DNA from: Verrucomicrobiales bacterium
GTDB taxonomy: Bacteria > Verrucomicrobiota > Verrucomicrobiia > Limisphaerales > UBA9464
Assembly (NCBI GenBank): GCA_016793645.1
Contig: JAEUHD010000240.1
Coordinates: 1 to 52,244 of the forward strand
Direction of reading: 5' to 3'
Length of the DNA: 52,244 nt
The notes below the pieces were generated by a model. The model ran no database searches. It was not told the DNA's origin and was given only the letters and a program-made list of their open reading frames with translations. Made by a program: the position numbers and the translations under genes. This document shows, piece after piece, positions 26,702 to 33,564 of this stretch; position 1 is the stretch's first letter; every line of letters begins with the position of its first letter.

Positions 26702-27883
26702 CTATTCCCGGTGGTTTTGGGTGGGCGGGTGGGGGATGTGGATGTCCTCGAGGCCGGTGGACTCCATCCACGTCCGGACCGTTTCGAGAGCCTTCCGGTC
26801 CCGAGCCGCCGTGGCCGCCTCAAACAGGATCCGCACATCCGCGGGTTCCCGTTGAAGGTCCCAATTCTCGAGGGCCAGCGTCAGGGCGCGGCCGGGTCTG
26901 TGCCGGATGCGAAGTTCAAAGCGTGCCGCCTCGCGCAGGTGGAGTTTGTCGCCACGGGCGAAGGCCGAGTCCAGACGGTCTCCCAGTTCCCGGGCGAGGG
27001 CGGGATTGCCGGTGGCCTCGACCTGACGCAGGAGGAGGCCGTCGGCGTGGTCCCAGCCTTGAAGCAGGTCCGCCACTTCGCCACGGTGACCCCGGTCGAG
27101 CAGGAAGTCGGAATAGGTGGCGAGCAGGTAGGGGTCCCGGGGGCCGAGGCGGATGGCTTTTCTGAAGTGGTTCCCGGCGGCATCGAAATCGCCCCTGCGG
27201 TCGGCAATCTCGGCGGTCAGGGTTTCCGCCCATCGCCGGAGTTCCGGGGGCGTCCCGGCGGGTTCGGACTCGAGGAGCTGGGTCAGACTTGACTGCGCCT
27301 GGGCGGCGTGTCCGGTGAGGGACCCGATCTGGGCCGCCACGGCGAGCGTGGTGAACGGGTCCGAGAGTTTCCCCAGTTGAAGGGCGGCGCCTCGGGCGGA
27401 CGCAAAGTTTCCGCGGAGTGTGTGGAGCGAACAAAGCGTGAGCCATGCCTGCGCGTGTCGGGGACTGCCCTGCACGGCCGCCTCAAGATCCCGGATGGCC
27501 GGCTCGAATTCGTGAAGGCTTTGGCGAATGATGGCGCGAAGCACCCGGACTTCAGGGCCGGGCTCGTTGTCCGACCACCAGGGCGCCAGCGCCGCCATCG
27601 CGGCCCCCAATTGTCGGGGATCCGCCTCGTCCCGGGCTCTCTGGACACTGCGTCGTGCGGACGCAAGTGCTAGCGGGAGGTTGGTGGGATTCCTCTCCAG
27701 ATCCAGTCGCCACTGCCGGGATTCACGCTCCGACGCCGGCAGCGCCCCCGGCCTGAGTTTCGCCACGATCTCGGAGTCGGACTGCGGTCGCCGGGGAGCG
27801 TCCGCTGTTCCCGCCGCATCAGCGACCAGGCACGGCAAGGCCAGGATTGCGGCGGCGACCCTGATGGAAAGGCGGGGATACAT
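26702..27883 (-). CDS. Exported tetratricopeptide-repeat protein
   Basis: This 393-residue protein has a signal peptide (VAAAILALPCLVADAAGTADA) and helical repeats. One is recognisable as a TPR unit (DAAGNHFRKAIRLGPRDPYLLATYSDFLLDRG, seen in pieces), with weaker ones before and after it (AIRDLEAAVQGSPRHAQAWLTL). TPRs serve protein-protein contact; no enzyme motif is seen. It is the middle gene of a DUF4331, TPR, HupE-like set, a combination that recurs in several bacterial groups. A perfect 13-bp inverted repeat lies upstream at 27905-27944, and the HupE-like gene begins four bases after its stop. It may be an assembly factor for the DUF4331 protein, by context only. Confidence 0.82.
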   Translation of the reverse strand: MYPRLSIRVAAAILALPCLVADAAGTADAPRRPQSDSEIVAKLRPGALPASERESRQWRLDLERNPTNLPLALASARRSVQRARDEADPRQLGAAMAALAPWWSDNEPGPEVRVLRAIIRQSLHEFEPAIRDLEAAVQGSPRHAQAWLTLCSLHTLRGNFASARGAALQLGKLSDPFTTLAVAAQIGSLTGHAAQAQSSLTQLLESEPAGTPPELRRWAETLTAEIADRRGDFDAAGNHFRKAIRLGPRDPYLLATYSDFLLDRGHRGEVADLLQGWDHADGLLLRQVEATGNPALARELGDRLDSAFARGDKLHLREAARFELRIRHRPGRALTLALENWDLQREPADVRILFEAATAARDRKALETVRTWMESTGLEDIHIPHPPTQNHRE

Positions 27884-27904
27884 GACGTGAATTTCGCGTT
27901 AACA

Positions 27905-27944
27905 GCGGGTCCTGCGCTCACACGGGAATAGGCGCAGGACCCGC
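27905..27944 (-). terminator. Strong 13-bp hairpin between DUF4331 and TPR genes
   Basis: GCGGGTCCTGCGC at 27905-27917 is perfectly complementary to 27932-27944 across a 14-nt loop, within the 93-bp gap. On the minus strand it is not followed by a run of T, so it is better read as an attenuator or mRNA-processing hairpin that lowers expression of the TPR and HupE genes relative to the abundant-looking DUF4331 product. Full termination is less likely. Confidence 0.55.
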
Positions 27945-27976
27945 CGGGGTCCCTCATCCGAGGGACGCCAAAATGT

Positions 27977-29614
27977 TCACTTCACACCGGCGGAGAGCTT
28001 GCCGTCCGAGACGGCCGGTTCGGTGAGGGAAGCCTTCGCATCGCTCTTGATGCCAAGAAATCCGGAGTCGGCTCCCGCCCCTGACACCGTCAGCCGGCGC
28101 GTGGCCGGGTCAAAAGTTCCGGGCACCGCCTTGAAGGGGGCGTTCAAGGTGGGGGCGATCTGCGGTTGAATGGTGATGCTGAGGTCATTGGGGGAACCTG
28201 CGAGGGGGGATGTGAGATAGGGGAAGCTGTTTGAAAAGAAGGAGGCGTCGACCCGGGCTCCGTCGGTGAGCGGAGCGTCCCCGACGGGAGCCACTTCAGG
28301 GCGGAGCAGTTTGCCCATCACCACCCGGAGGGCGATGTCGACCACGTCATCACCCGGGCGCCGCCCGTTGGGGAATCCGGCGAGATCCGCCCGGGACGCA
28401 TCCAGGACTCCCTGGGTGATCCCGGCAATGACGCCGAGATTGTTCTGCAGATCCTTTGGCGTTGCCGGGATGGCGGTGTTGAGCCGCAGCATTTCCGCGA
28501 CGGATCCGTTCTTGTTGAGCCCGTCGATGCCCGTCGCGAAGGCGGCCACGAGATCCGTGCGGGGAAATGCGGTCGGGGCCGGGACATTGAACAGGAGTTC
28601 GAGCAGGGCCGGCAGGGTCGGATGGGTCACATAATCCACGAATTGCCCGTCGTCCTTCGGTTCCGAGGCGTTGAACTTGTCCTTGTCCCCAAGCCCGATG
28701 ACCAGTTCGTTCACCAGGGGCATGCCGAGACGGGACACCTGGTTGGTGGTGGTCCCCTCGACGACGCTTGCGGTGGTCCAGGCCCCGAGCACCGGACCGC
28801 TGCCACCCGACAGAAGGAACTCCTTGGGAAGTTCCAGGCACAGCGCGGTCACGTTCTTGTCCGCGAGCGTGTCCTTGGCACCGTCCACCGGACCCAGGGG
28901 ATTCAGGTTCACGAGATCGAAGACCTCCCCGAGGTTGACGACGAACGGATCCTTTCGCTGCCCGACGAACACCCGCCCCTTCTTTTCGGTTCCGGGGAGG
29001 GCGATCTCGTAGATGTACTGACGGGCGTAGGCCTCGTAGTCAGGGAAGGTCTTGTTGCCGACGTTGTCCTGCGGTTTCGTGAAGTTGGGGGATTGATCGA
29101 GCGGATTCAGGATGGGGATCACGGTGCCCGTGCGACGGGCGCCCCGGACCAGGCTCAGCGTATAGGTCTGGTCCACGTTCAAGTTCCCCGTGTTCCCCGC
29201 CGTCACCTGGCCCGCGGCGAGCAGGGGGATGGCATTGGTGCGCTTGTTGTCGCCGGTGCCGATGACCAGTGCGGCATTTCTTCCGGTGTTGGCGAACTGG
29301 AAGCGGAATGTGAGGTCCTCAATGGCGTCTCCGTTGTTGTCCCAATGGATTTCGTAGATGCCCTTCGGATCCATTTGAAAGTAGTTGGGACCGCCATAGG
29401 CGTCCTGGAGGGGGAGATAGTTCGCCACCACGGTGACGTAGTCGCCGCGGCCCGTTTCATAGCTTCCGAACAGATAGAAATCGGTGCAGTCCAGCTTGGG
29501 GGTCGTTGTGATGAGGGGTGCCTCCCGGTGGCTGGACGCGAAGGCCCCGGGCAATCCGAGGCCGGCGGCGACGGTGAGGAGCAGTGTGGGTAGGGTGTGG
29601 AGTGAGGTTTTCAT
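27977..29614 (-). CDS. Exported DUF4331 protein
   Basis: This 545-residue secreted protein starts at ATG 29614 with a signal peptide (LPTLLLTVAAGLGLPGAFA). It continues directly with the DUF4331 hallmark ASSHREAPLITTTPKLDCTDFYLFGS. Further family marks are VVANYLPLQDAYGGPNYFQM, YEIHWDNNGDAIEDLTFRFQF and LGMPLVNELVIGLGDKDKFN. DUF4331 proteins are exported, beta-rich and of unknown function. They occur with TPR and HupE-type genes, exactly as here. It is first in this three-gene minus-strand set and is divergent from the glucoamylase-like gene across a 148-bp gap that probably holds both promoters. The SHREAP motif in the mature N-terminus may bind a metal; that is an inference. Confidence 0.92.
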   Translation of the reverse strand: MKTSLHTLPTLLLTVAAGLGLPGAFASSHREAPLITTTPKLDCTDFYLFGSYETGRGDYVTVVANYLPLQDAYGGPNYFQMDPKGIYEIHWDNNGDAIEDLTFRFQFANTGRNAALVIGTGDNKRTNAIPLLAAGQVTAGNTGNLNVDQTYTLSLVRGARRTGTVIPILNPLDQSPNFTKPQDNVGNKTFPDYEAYARQYIYEIALPGTEKKGRVFVGQRKDPFVVNLGEVFDLVNLNPLGPVDGAKDTLADKNVTALCLELPKEFLLSGGSGPVLGAWTTASVVEGTTTNQVSRLGMPLVNELVIGLGDKDKFNASEPKDDGQFVDYVTHPTLPALLELLFNVPAPTAFPRTDLVAAFATGIDGLNKNGSVAEMLRLNTAIPATPKDLQNNLGVIAGITQGVLDASRADLAGFPNGRRPGDDVVDIALRVVMGKLLRPEVAPVGDAPLTDGARVDASFFSNSFPYLTSPLAGSPNDLSITIQPQIAPTLNAPFKAVPGTFDPATRRLTVSGAGADSGFLGIKSDAKASLTEPAVSDGKLSAGVK

Positions 29615-29762
29615 GAAGTGGAGTCGGTTTCCGTGTTCAATGCAGTTACGGATGCCGCGCCGCGACGGATGCCGACCGCGAAGATTTTTTCACTCCGGGC
29701 CGGATGGGGCGGCCACGGCCGGAATGGATTGGAAGACGGATCCGTCCCGTTAGGATTTGTCC

Positions 29763-31091
29763 ATGTCCTGGCGAAAATGGTCCCGAATGGTTTGGGTCGT
29801 GTGGATGATGTTGGCGGCATGGCCCGTCGCAGCGCGTGCAGACGAGACGCCCGAGACGGACGACGCGTTCTTGAATCGTCTGGAGCGGGCTGCGTTCGAC
29901 TATTTCTGGATGGAGGCCAACCCTGGGAACGGTCTGATTCGGGATCGCTCCAGGGCGGACTCAAAGTGCAGCATCGCGGCGGTGGGATTCGGCCTTTCGG
30001 GCCTCTGCATCGGAATTGAGCGGGGCTGGATTTCCCGGGAGGCGGGAGGCGAGCGGATCCTGCGAACCCTGGGGACCCTGGCGGACGGGCCCCAGGGCAC
30101 CGCCGCCACGGGCATCAATGGCTGCCGCGGCTGGTACTACCACTTTCTCGAGATGGATTCCGGTCTTCGGGCGTGGAACTGCGAGCTGTCGTCCATCGAC
30201 ACCGCCCTCCTGCTGGCGGGCGTGCTCGACGCCGCCGAATTCTTCGACGGTCGAAATGAGACGGAGACGCGGATCCGGGAAAAGGCGAGGGGCATGGTGG
30301 AGCGGGTCGACTGGAACTGGATGGCCCAGGGAGCGTCCACCTTTTCGATGGGTTGGAGTCCCGAGAAGGGTTTTCTGGAGTCCCGCTGGATCGGATACAA
30401 CGAGGGGATGATCCTCTATCTCCTGGCGCTGGGGGCCGCGGAGGGCGGCGGCGGTGCCGAGGATTCAGGGACCTCCGTGTCCTGGTCGGCCTGGACCCAG
30501 GGGTATCGCTGGCAGACCAACCAAGGACAGGCATTCGTCGAATTCGCGCCGCTCTTCGGACATCAGTACACCCATTGCTGGGTGGATTTTCGGGGGATCA
30601 GCGACTTCCGTCTCGGAGCCCGCGGCATCACGTATTTTGAGAACTCGCGCCGGGCGACGCTCGCGCAACGCTCCTACTGCATGTCCCGCGCCGCTCGCTT
30701 TGCGAATTACGGCCCGCTTGAATGGGGATTGACGGCCTGCGATGGACCTCGGGGATATGCCGCGCGCGGCGCCCCTCCGGCGGAGAACGATGACGGAACG
30801 CTGGCGCCGACGGCGGTCGGCGGATCACTGCCGTTTGCACCCGAGGTCTGCCTGCCGACGCTGCGTGCCCTGGAGCGGAAGTATCGCGACCGCCTCTGGG
30901 GGCGTTATGGCTTTCGAGATTCATTCAATCGGGACCAGGACTGGTGGGCCTCCGATACCCTGGGAATTGACCAGGGGCCGATATTGCTGATGGCGGAGAA
31001 TCATCGAACCGGGTCTGTCTGGAAGCGGCTGCGCCGAAGCGGCGTCCTGCAGCGTGGACTGAGGCGGGCGGGATTTGTCCCATTTCCGTAA
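29763..31091 (+). CDS. Exported glucoamylase-like glycoside hydrolase (GH144-type)
   Basis: This 442-residue secreted protein starts at ATG 29763, seven bases after AGGA; a TTG six bases earlier is less likely. The signal peptide is VWVVWMMLAAWPVAARA. The rest is an alpha/alpha-barrel of the glycoamylase-like family (the group that includes GH144 beta-1,2-glucanases). Marks are AAFDYFWMEANPGNGLIRDRS, WYYHFLEMDSG with its conserved acidic residue, ELSSIDTALLLAGVL, SRWIGYNEGMILYLLALG, and DQGPILLMAENHR near the end. The length fits the family (about 420-480). Substrate choice within the family (beta-1,2-glucan or other glucans) cannot be told from sequence alone. It is a single-gene unit, followed by hairpins at 31122 and 31335. 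Confidence 0.87.
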   Translation: MSWRKWSRMVWVVWMMLAAWPVAARADETPETDDAFLNRLERAAFDYFWMEANPGNGLIRDRSRADSKCSIAAVGFGLSGLCIGIERGWISREAGGERILRTLGTLADGPQGTAATGINGCRGWYYHFLEMDSGLRAWNCELSSIDTALLLAGVLDAAEFFDGRNETETRIREKARGMVERVDWNWMAQGASTFSMGWSPEKGFLESRWIGYNEGMILYLLALGAAEGGGGAEDSGTSVSWSAWTQGYRWQTNQGQAFVEFAPLFGHQYTHCWVDFRGISDFRLGARGITYFENSRRATLAQRSYCMSRAARFANYGPLEWGLTACDGPRGYAARGAPPAENDDGTLAPTAVGGSLPFAPEVCLPTLRALERKYRDRLWGRYGFRDSFNRDQDWWASDTLGIDQGPILLMAENHRTGSVWKRLRRSGVLQRGLRRAGFVPFP

Positions 31092-31121
31092 CCGGGGAGT
31101 AGGTGATGGCGGCGCCACGGG

Positions 31122-31138
31122 TGCGTGATTCTCACGCA
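31122..31138 (+). terminator. Short perfect hairpin after the glucoamylase-like gene
   Basis: TGCGTGA-TTC-TCACGCA is a perfect 7-bp stem with a three-base loop, 31 bases after the stop. It is followed by a G-run and ATTTT rather than a clean T-run, so it is a weak terminator candidate for the upstream gene. Confidence 0.4.
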
Positions 31139-31266
31139 GCCCGGGGGGATTTTCCCGCAGTCAGCCCACTGCGTGTGGATCCGATGCGGTGACGTGGACG
31201 GGCGATGGGTGAATATTGGGCGTCGACGGGTGTCCCTGGGTTGAAACTCTCCCGGACAAGGGCATC

Positions 31267-31282
31267 TGGCATTGGAGTTGCA
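31267..31282 (+). promoter_or_regulatory. Sigma-54-type promoter
   Basis: TGGCA-N6-TTGCA has the GG and GC dinucleotides at the exact spacing of the -24/-12 consensus (TGGCAC-N5-TTGC). Transcription would begin about 31292-31294, at the foot of a hairpin at 31294-31313 and one short RNA before a strong terminator. No RpoN or enhancer-binding protein gene lies in the window, so this is a sequence-only call. Confidence 0.45.
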
Positions 31283-31292
31283 TATAGCCGGC

Positions 31293-31370
31293 CGTCCTGC
31301 CGGGTGGCAGGACTTGTTAGGGTCGTTTGGGTGGAACGCCGCCTTCCTTGCGGGGGGCGGCGTTTCTTTT
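31293..31370 (+). ncRNA. Candidate ~78-nt small RNA
   Basis: Three elements line up: a sigma-54-like promoter ending at 31282, a perfect stem-loop GTCCTGCC-GGGT-GGCAGGAC at 31294-31313, and a textbook terminator at 31335-31370. A single-stranded linker of about 21 nt (TTGTTAGGGTCGTTTGGGTG) separates the two hairpins. The predicted transcript has the form of a bacterial base-pairing RNA: 5' hairpin, open seed, terminator. Alternatively it is a terminated leader of the ACT-protein gene 116 bp downstream, but it contains no short reading frame that would suggest classical attenuation. It matches no RNA family I recognise. Confidence 0.4.
31335..31370 (+). terminator. Rho-independent terminator
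   Basis: AACGCCGCC at 31335-31343 pairs perfectly with GGCGGCGTT at 31356-31364 across a 12-nt loop, followed by TCTTTT. It stands 245 bp after the glucoamylase-like gene and 116 bp before the ACT gene, too far from the former to be simply its terminator. This supports a separate short transcript. Confidence 0.8.
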
Positions 31371-31486
31371 CGGGAGGCGTGGCGGATCTCCTGTTCGCGG
31401 TACTTCTCGCGGATTGACCGGAGGCGGGGCTGGGTTTCCTCTTGCGGGTGCCGTCCCTTCAAGTCCGGCACCCATCCAAAGTCCTC

Positions 31487-31897
31487 ATGTCGTCCATCGC
31501 AGTGGCCACCCAGCTTGCGCTGTTTTTGAACAATCGTCCCGGGGCGCTGGCGCGGGTGTGTTCGGCGCTGTCGGACCTGGGGGTGAATATTCTGGCGTTT
31601 TCCATGAGCGACACGGTGGACCACACCGTCCTGCGAATGGTGGTCAGCGATTCCCGGCGGGCCATGGCCGTCTTCGAGGAGCGGGGGGCTTTGGTGGTGG
31701 AGACGGACGTCATTCTCATGCAGGGGGACAATCGCCCGGGATCCCTGGCGGAGATTGCGAGGAAGTTGTCGGCTGCCCGGATCAACATTGAGTACGCCTA
31801 TAGCGCCACCAGCCCGGACGCCAGGAACGGATTGCTGGTGATGCGGGTGACCCACACGCGGAAAGCGCTCAAGGTGTTGAACACGCGGAGGCGCTAG
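31487..31897 (+). CDS. Tandem ACT-domain protein
   Basis: This 136-residue protein is made of two ACT domains and nothing else. ATQLALFLNNRPGALARVCSALSDLGVNI forms the first beta-alpha-beta unit, and ILMQGDNRPGSLAEIARKLSAARINIEYAY the second; the NRPG turns are the usual amino-acid binding loops. Free-standing tandem ACT proteins bind amino acids and are thought to sense them, often through partners. The start is ATG 31487 (MSSIAVATQLALF); fifteen extra in-frame codons upstream add no domain. The candidate small RNA and terminator at 31293-31370 lie just before it. The ligand and partner are unknown. It may form a dimer. Confidence 0.88.
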   Translation: MSSIAVATQLALFLNNRPGALARVCSALSDLGVNILAFSMSDTVDHTVLRMVVSDSRRAMAVFEERGALVVETDVILMQGDNRPGSLAEIARKLSAARINIEYAYSATSPDARNGLLVMRVTHTRKALKVLNTRRR

Positions 31898-31961
31898 CCC
31901 GTCTGTTGCGGGTCGGGTTTGAAGGAGAGGCCGCGAAACCGGCGTTCACTCGAACTAACAG

Positions 31962-31990
31962 TTGCCTGCGACGCGATTTGCCGCTAACAA
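31962..31990 (+). promoter_or_regulatory. Possible rho promoter
   Basis: TTGCCT (31962-31967) and TAACAA (31985-31990) are 17 bases apart in the 232-bp gap before rho. Both boxes are imperfect. This would leave a leader of about 135 nt containing a small hairpin with GTTGC and GCAAC arms, which could serve autoregulation of rho, as known in other bacteria. Confidence 0.3.
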
Positions 31991-32129
31991 TTTTCGGTCC
32001 AAGGTTCGTCAGTCCTGACTGGAACTTAGATCCAGGGCTGCTTCCCCAAGTTCGGAATTCGTGCGGTTGCGTGGAATTTGCAACGCTTCTCCCTGGGTTC
32101 GAACCCTTTCTGGACGGGTTACACATCAT

Positions 32130-33542
32130 ATGAGCGACAAGAGTGCACAGGTTCCGTCACCGGCTTCCGCCCCTGCGGATTGGTCTCCGGGAAGCACGGG
32201 AGGTTCGGCGGAAGTGGGTGCGGCACGGACGACGGCCGCGGCATCCAGGGTTCCGGCGCAGAACATCAACCCGGGAGGAAGGCCGACAGGAGGTCCGGCA
32301 CGTCCCGGCGCCTCCGGTGCGCCGCGTCCAATCCCAGGTGCGGGCCCGCGGCCGCAGCCGGGTCCAGGCCAGGGAGCCCGCCCGGGAGGGCCTCCCCAGC
32401 CCGTGCGTCCCGCCGGGCCACAATTGGGGCCGGACGGGCAGCCCCTGATCCATGAAGGTTTTCTTGAAATATCCGAGAAGGGCTTCGGGTTCCTGCGTTC
32501 AGGAAAGGCCCACTATGCCCCGAAACCCACGGATGTTTTTCTGACACCGGATTCCATCAAGCGTCTGGGTCTTCGGGAAGGGTGCCACATTGAGTGCACG
32601 GTGAATCCTCCCCACAAGGGCAACAGTCCTCAGTTGCGGGAAGTTCTCCGGGTGAACGGGAAGACTTATCAGGAATACATTCATGCCATCCGGTTTGAGA
32701 ACCTGACGACGATTGATCCGGTGGAGAAGTTCCGCCTGGAAACCTCCCCGGAACACTTGGAGCAGCGAATCATCGACCTGGTCACTCCCATCGGAAAGGG
32801 GACCCGGGGCCTGATCGTCGCTCCTCCCCGCACCGGGAAGACCACGATTCTCAAGCAGATTTGCAATGCCATCACGACGAATCATCCGGAGGTGCATGTC
32901 GTTGTGCTACTCATTGACGAACGGCCCGAGGAGGTCACGGACTTCCAGCGCAGTGTGAAGGCCGAAGTGGTGGCCTCCAGCAATGACCAGGACCTGGAAA
33001 CGCATGTCCGTCTCAGCCGCTTCATCATCGAGCGCTGCAAGCGGATGGTGGAGGCGGGACGCGATGTATTCGTGCTGCTCGACTCGATCACGCGCGTGGC
33101 TCGGGCCTACAACTCCGTCCACGGAGGGTCCGGTCGCACCATGACCGGTGGTGTGGATGCCCGGGCCCTGGAGATTCCCCGCAAGATGTTTGCCGCCGCC
33201 CGAAAGGTGGAGGAGGGGGGATCGCTGACCATCCTGGCGACCGCGTTGATCGACACGGGGAGCCGCATGGATGAGCTGATCTTCCAAGAGTTCAAGGGCA
33301 CCGGCAACATGGAGCTCATCCTGGACCGCAAGCTTAGCGAGCGGCGCCTGTTCCCGGCCATCGACATCCCGAAGTCCGGCACCCGCAAGGAGGAGAAGCT
33401 CTTCCCGGCGAGTCAGATTGATGCCATTCGCAAGCTCCGCCGCATGCTGACCGACCTCCAGTCGGTCGAGGCGATGGAGACCCTGCTCGCCGCATTAAAG
33501 AAGCATAAGACCAACGACGAGTTGCTCGCCAAGCTGTCCTGA
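32130..33542 (+). CDS. rho: Transcription termination factor Rho
   Basis: This 470-residue hexameric RNA helicase ends transcription at Rho-dependent sites. It starts at ATG 32130 ([10 protein letters not shown]). Residues 1-105 are a disordered Gly/Pro/Ala/Arg-rich region in place of the usual N-terminal helical bundle. The RNA-binding cold-shock-like domain follows ([16 protein letters not shown], residues 110-125). The ATPase core has Walker [10 protein letters not shown] (231-239), Walker [12 protein letters not shown], the Q-loop [10 protein letters not shown], and the R-loop region [20 protein letters not shown]. Insertions before the RNA-binding domain are known in Rho of several phyla and can change RNA binding or phase separation. 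It is a single gene, convergent with the helicase gene 22 bp downstream. Confidence 0.97.
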   Translation: MSDKSAQVPSPASAPADWSPGSTGGSAEVGAARTTAAASRVPAQNINPGGRPTGGPARPGASGAPRPIPGAGPRPQPGPGQGARPGGPPQPVRPAGPQLGPDGQPLIHEGFLEISEKGFGFLRSGKAHYAPKPTDVFLTPDSIKRLGLREGCHIECTVNPPHKGNSPQLREVLRVNGKTYQEYIHAIRFENLTTIDPVEKFRLETSPEHLEQRIIDLVTPIGKGTRGLIVAPPRTGKTTILKQICNAITTNHPEVHVVVLLIDERPEEVTDFQRSVKAEVVASSNDQDLETHVRLSRFIIERCKRMVEAGRDVFVLLDSITRVARAYNSVHGGSGRTMTGGVDARALEIPRKMFAAARKVEEGGSLTILATALIDTGSRMDELIFQEFKGTGNMELILDRKLSERRLFPAIDIPKSGTRKEEKLFPASQIDAIRKLRRMLTDLQSVEAMETLLAALKKHKTNDELLAKLS

Positions 33543-33564
33543 GGGCAGCACGGGGGGAGGCACC

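Noticed and set aside
32090..32115. GGGTTCGAACCC before rho, similar to a tRNA T-arm
   Set aside because: No acceptor stem, no D-arm and no anticodon loop with U33 could be built around it; a nearby CTGGA/TCCAG stem-loop also lacks U33.
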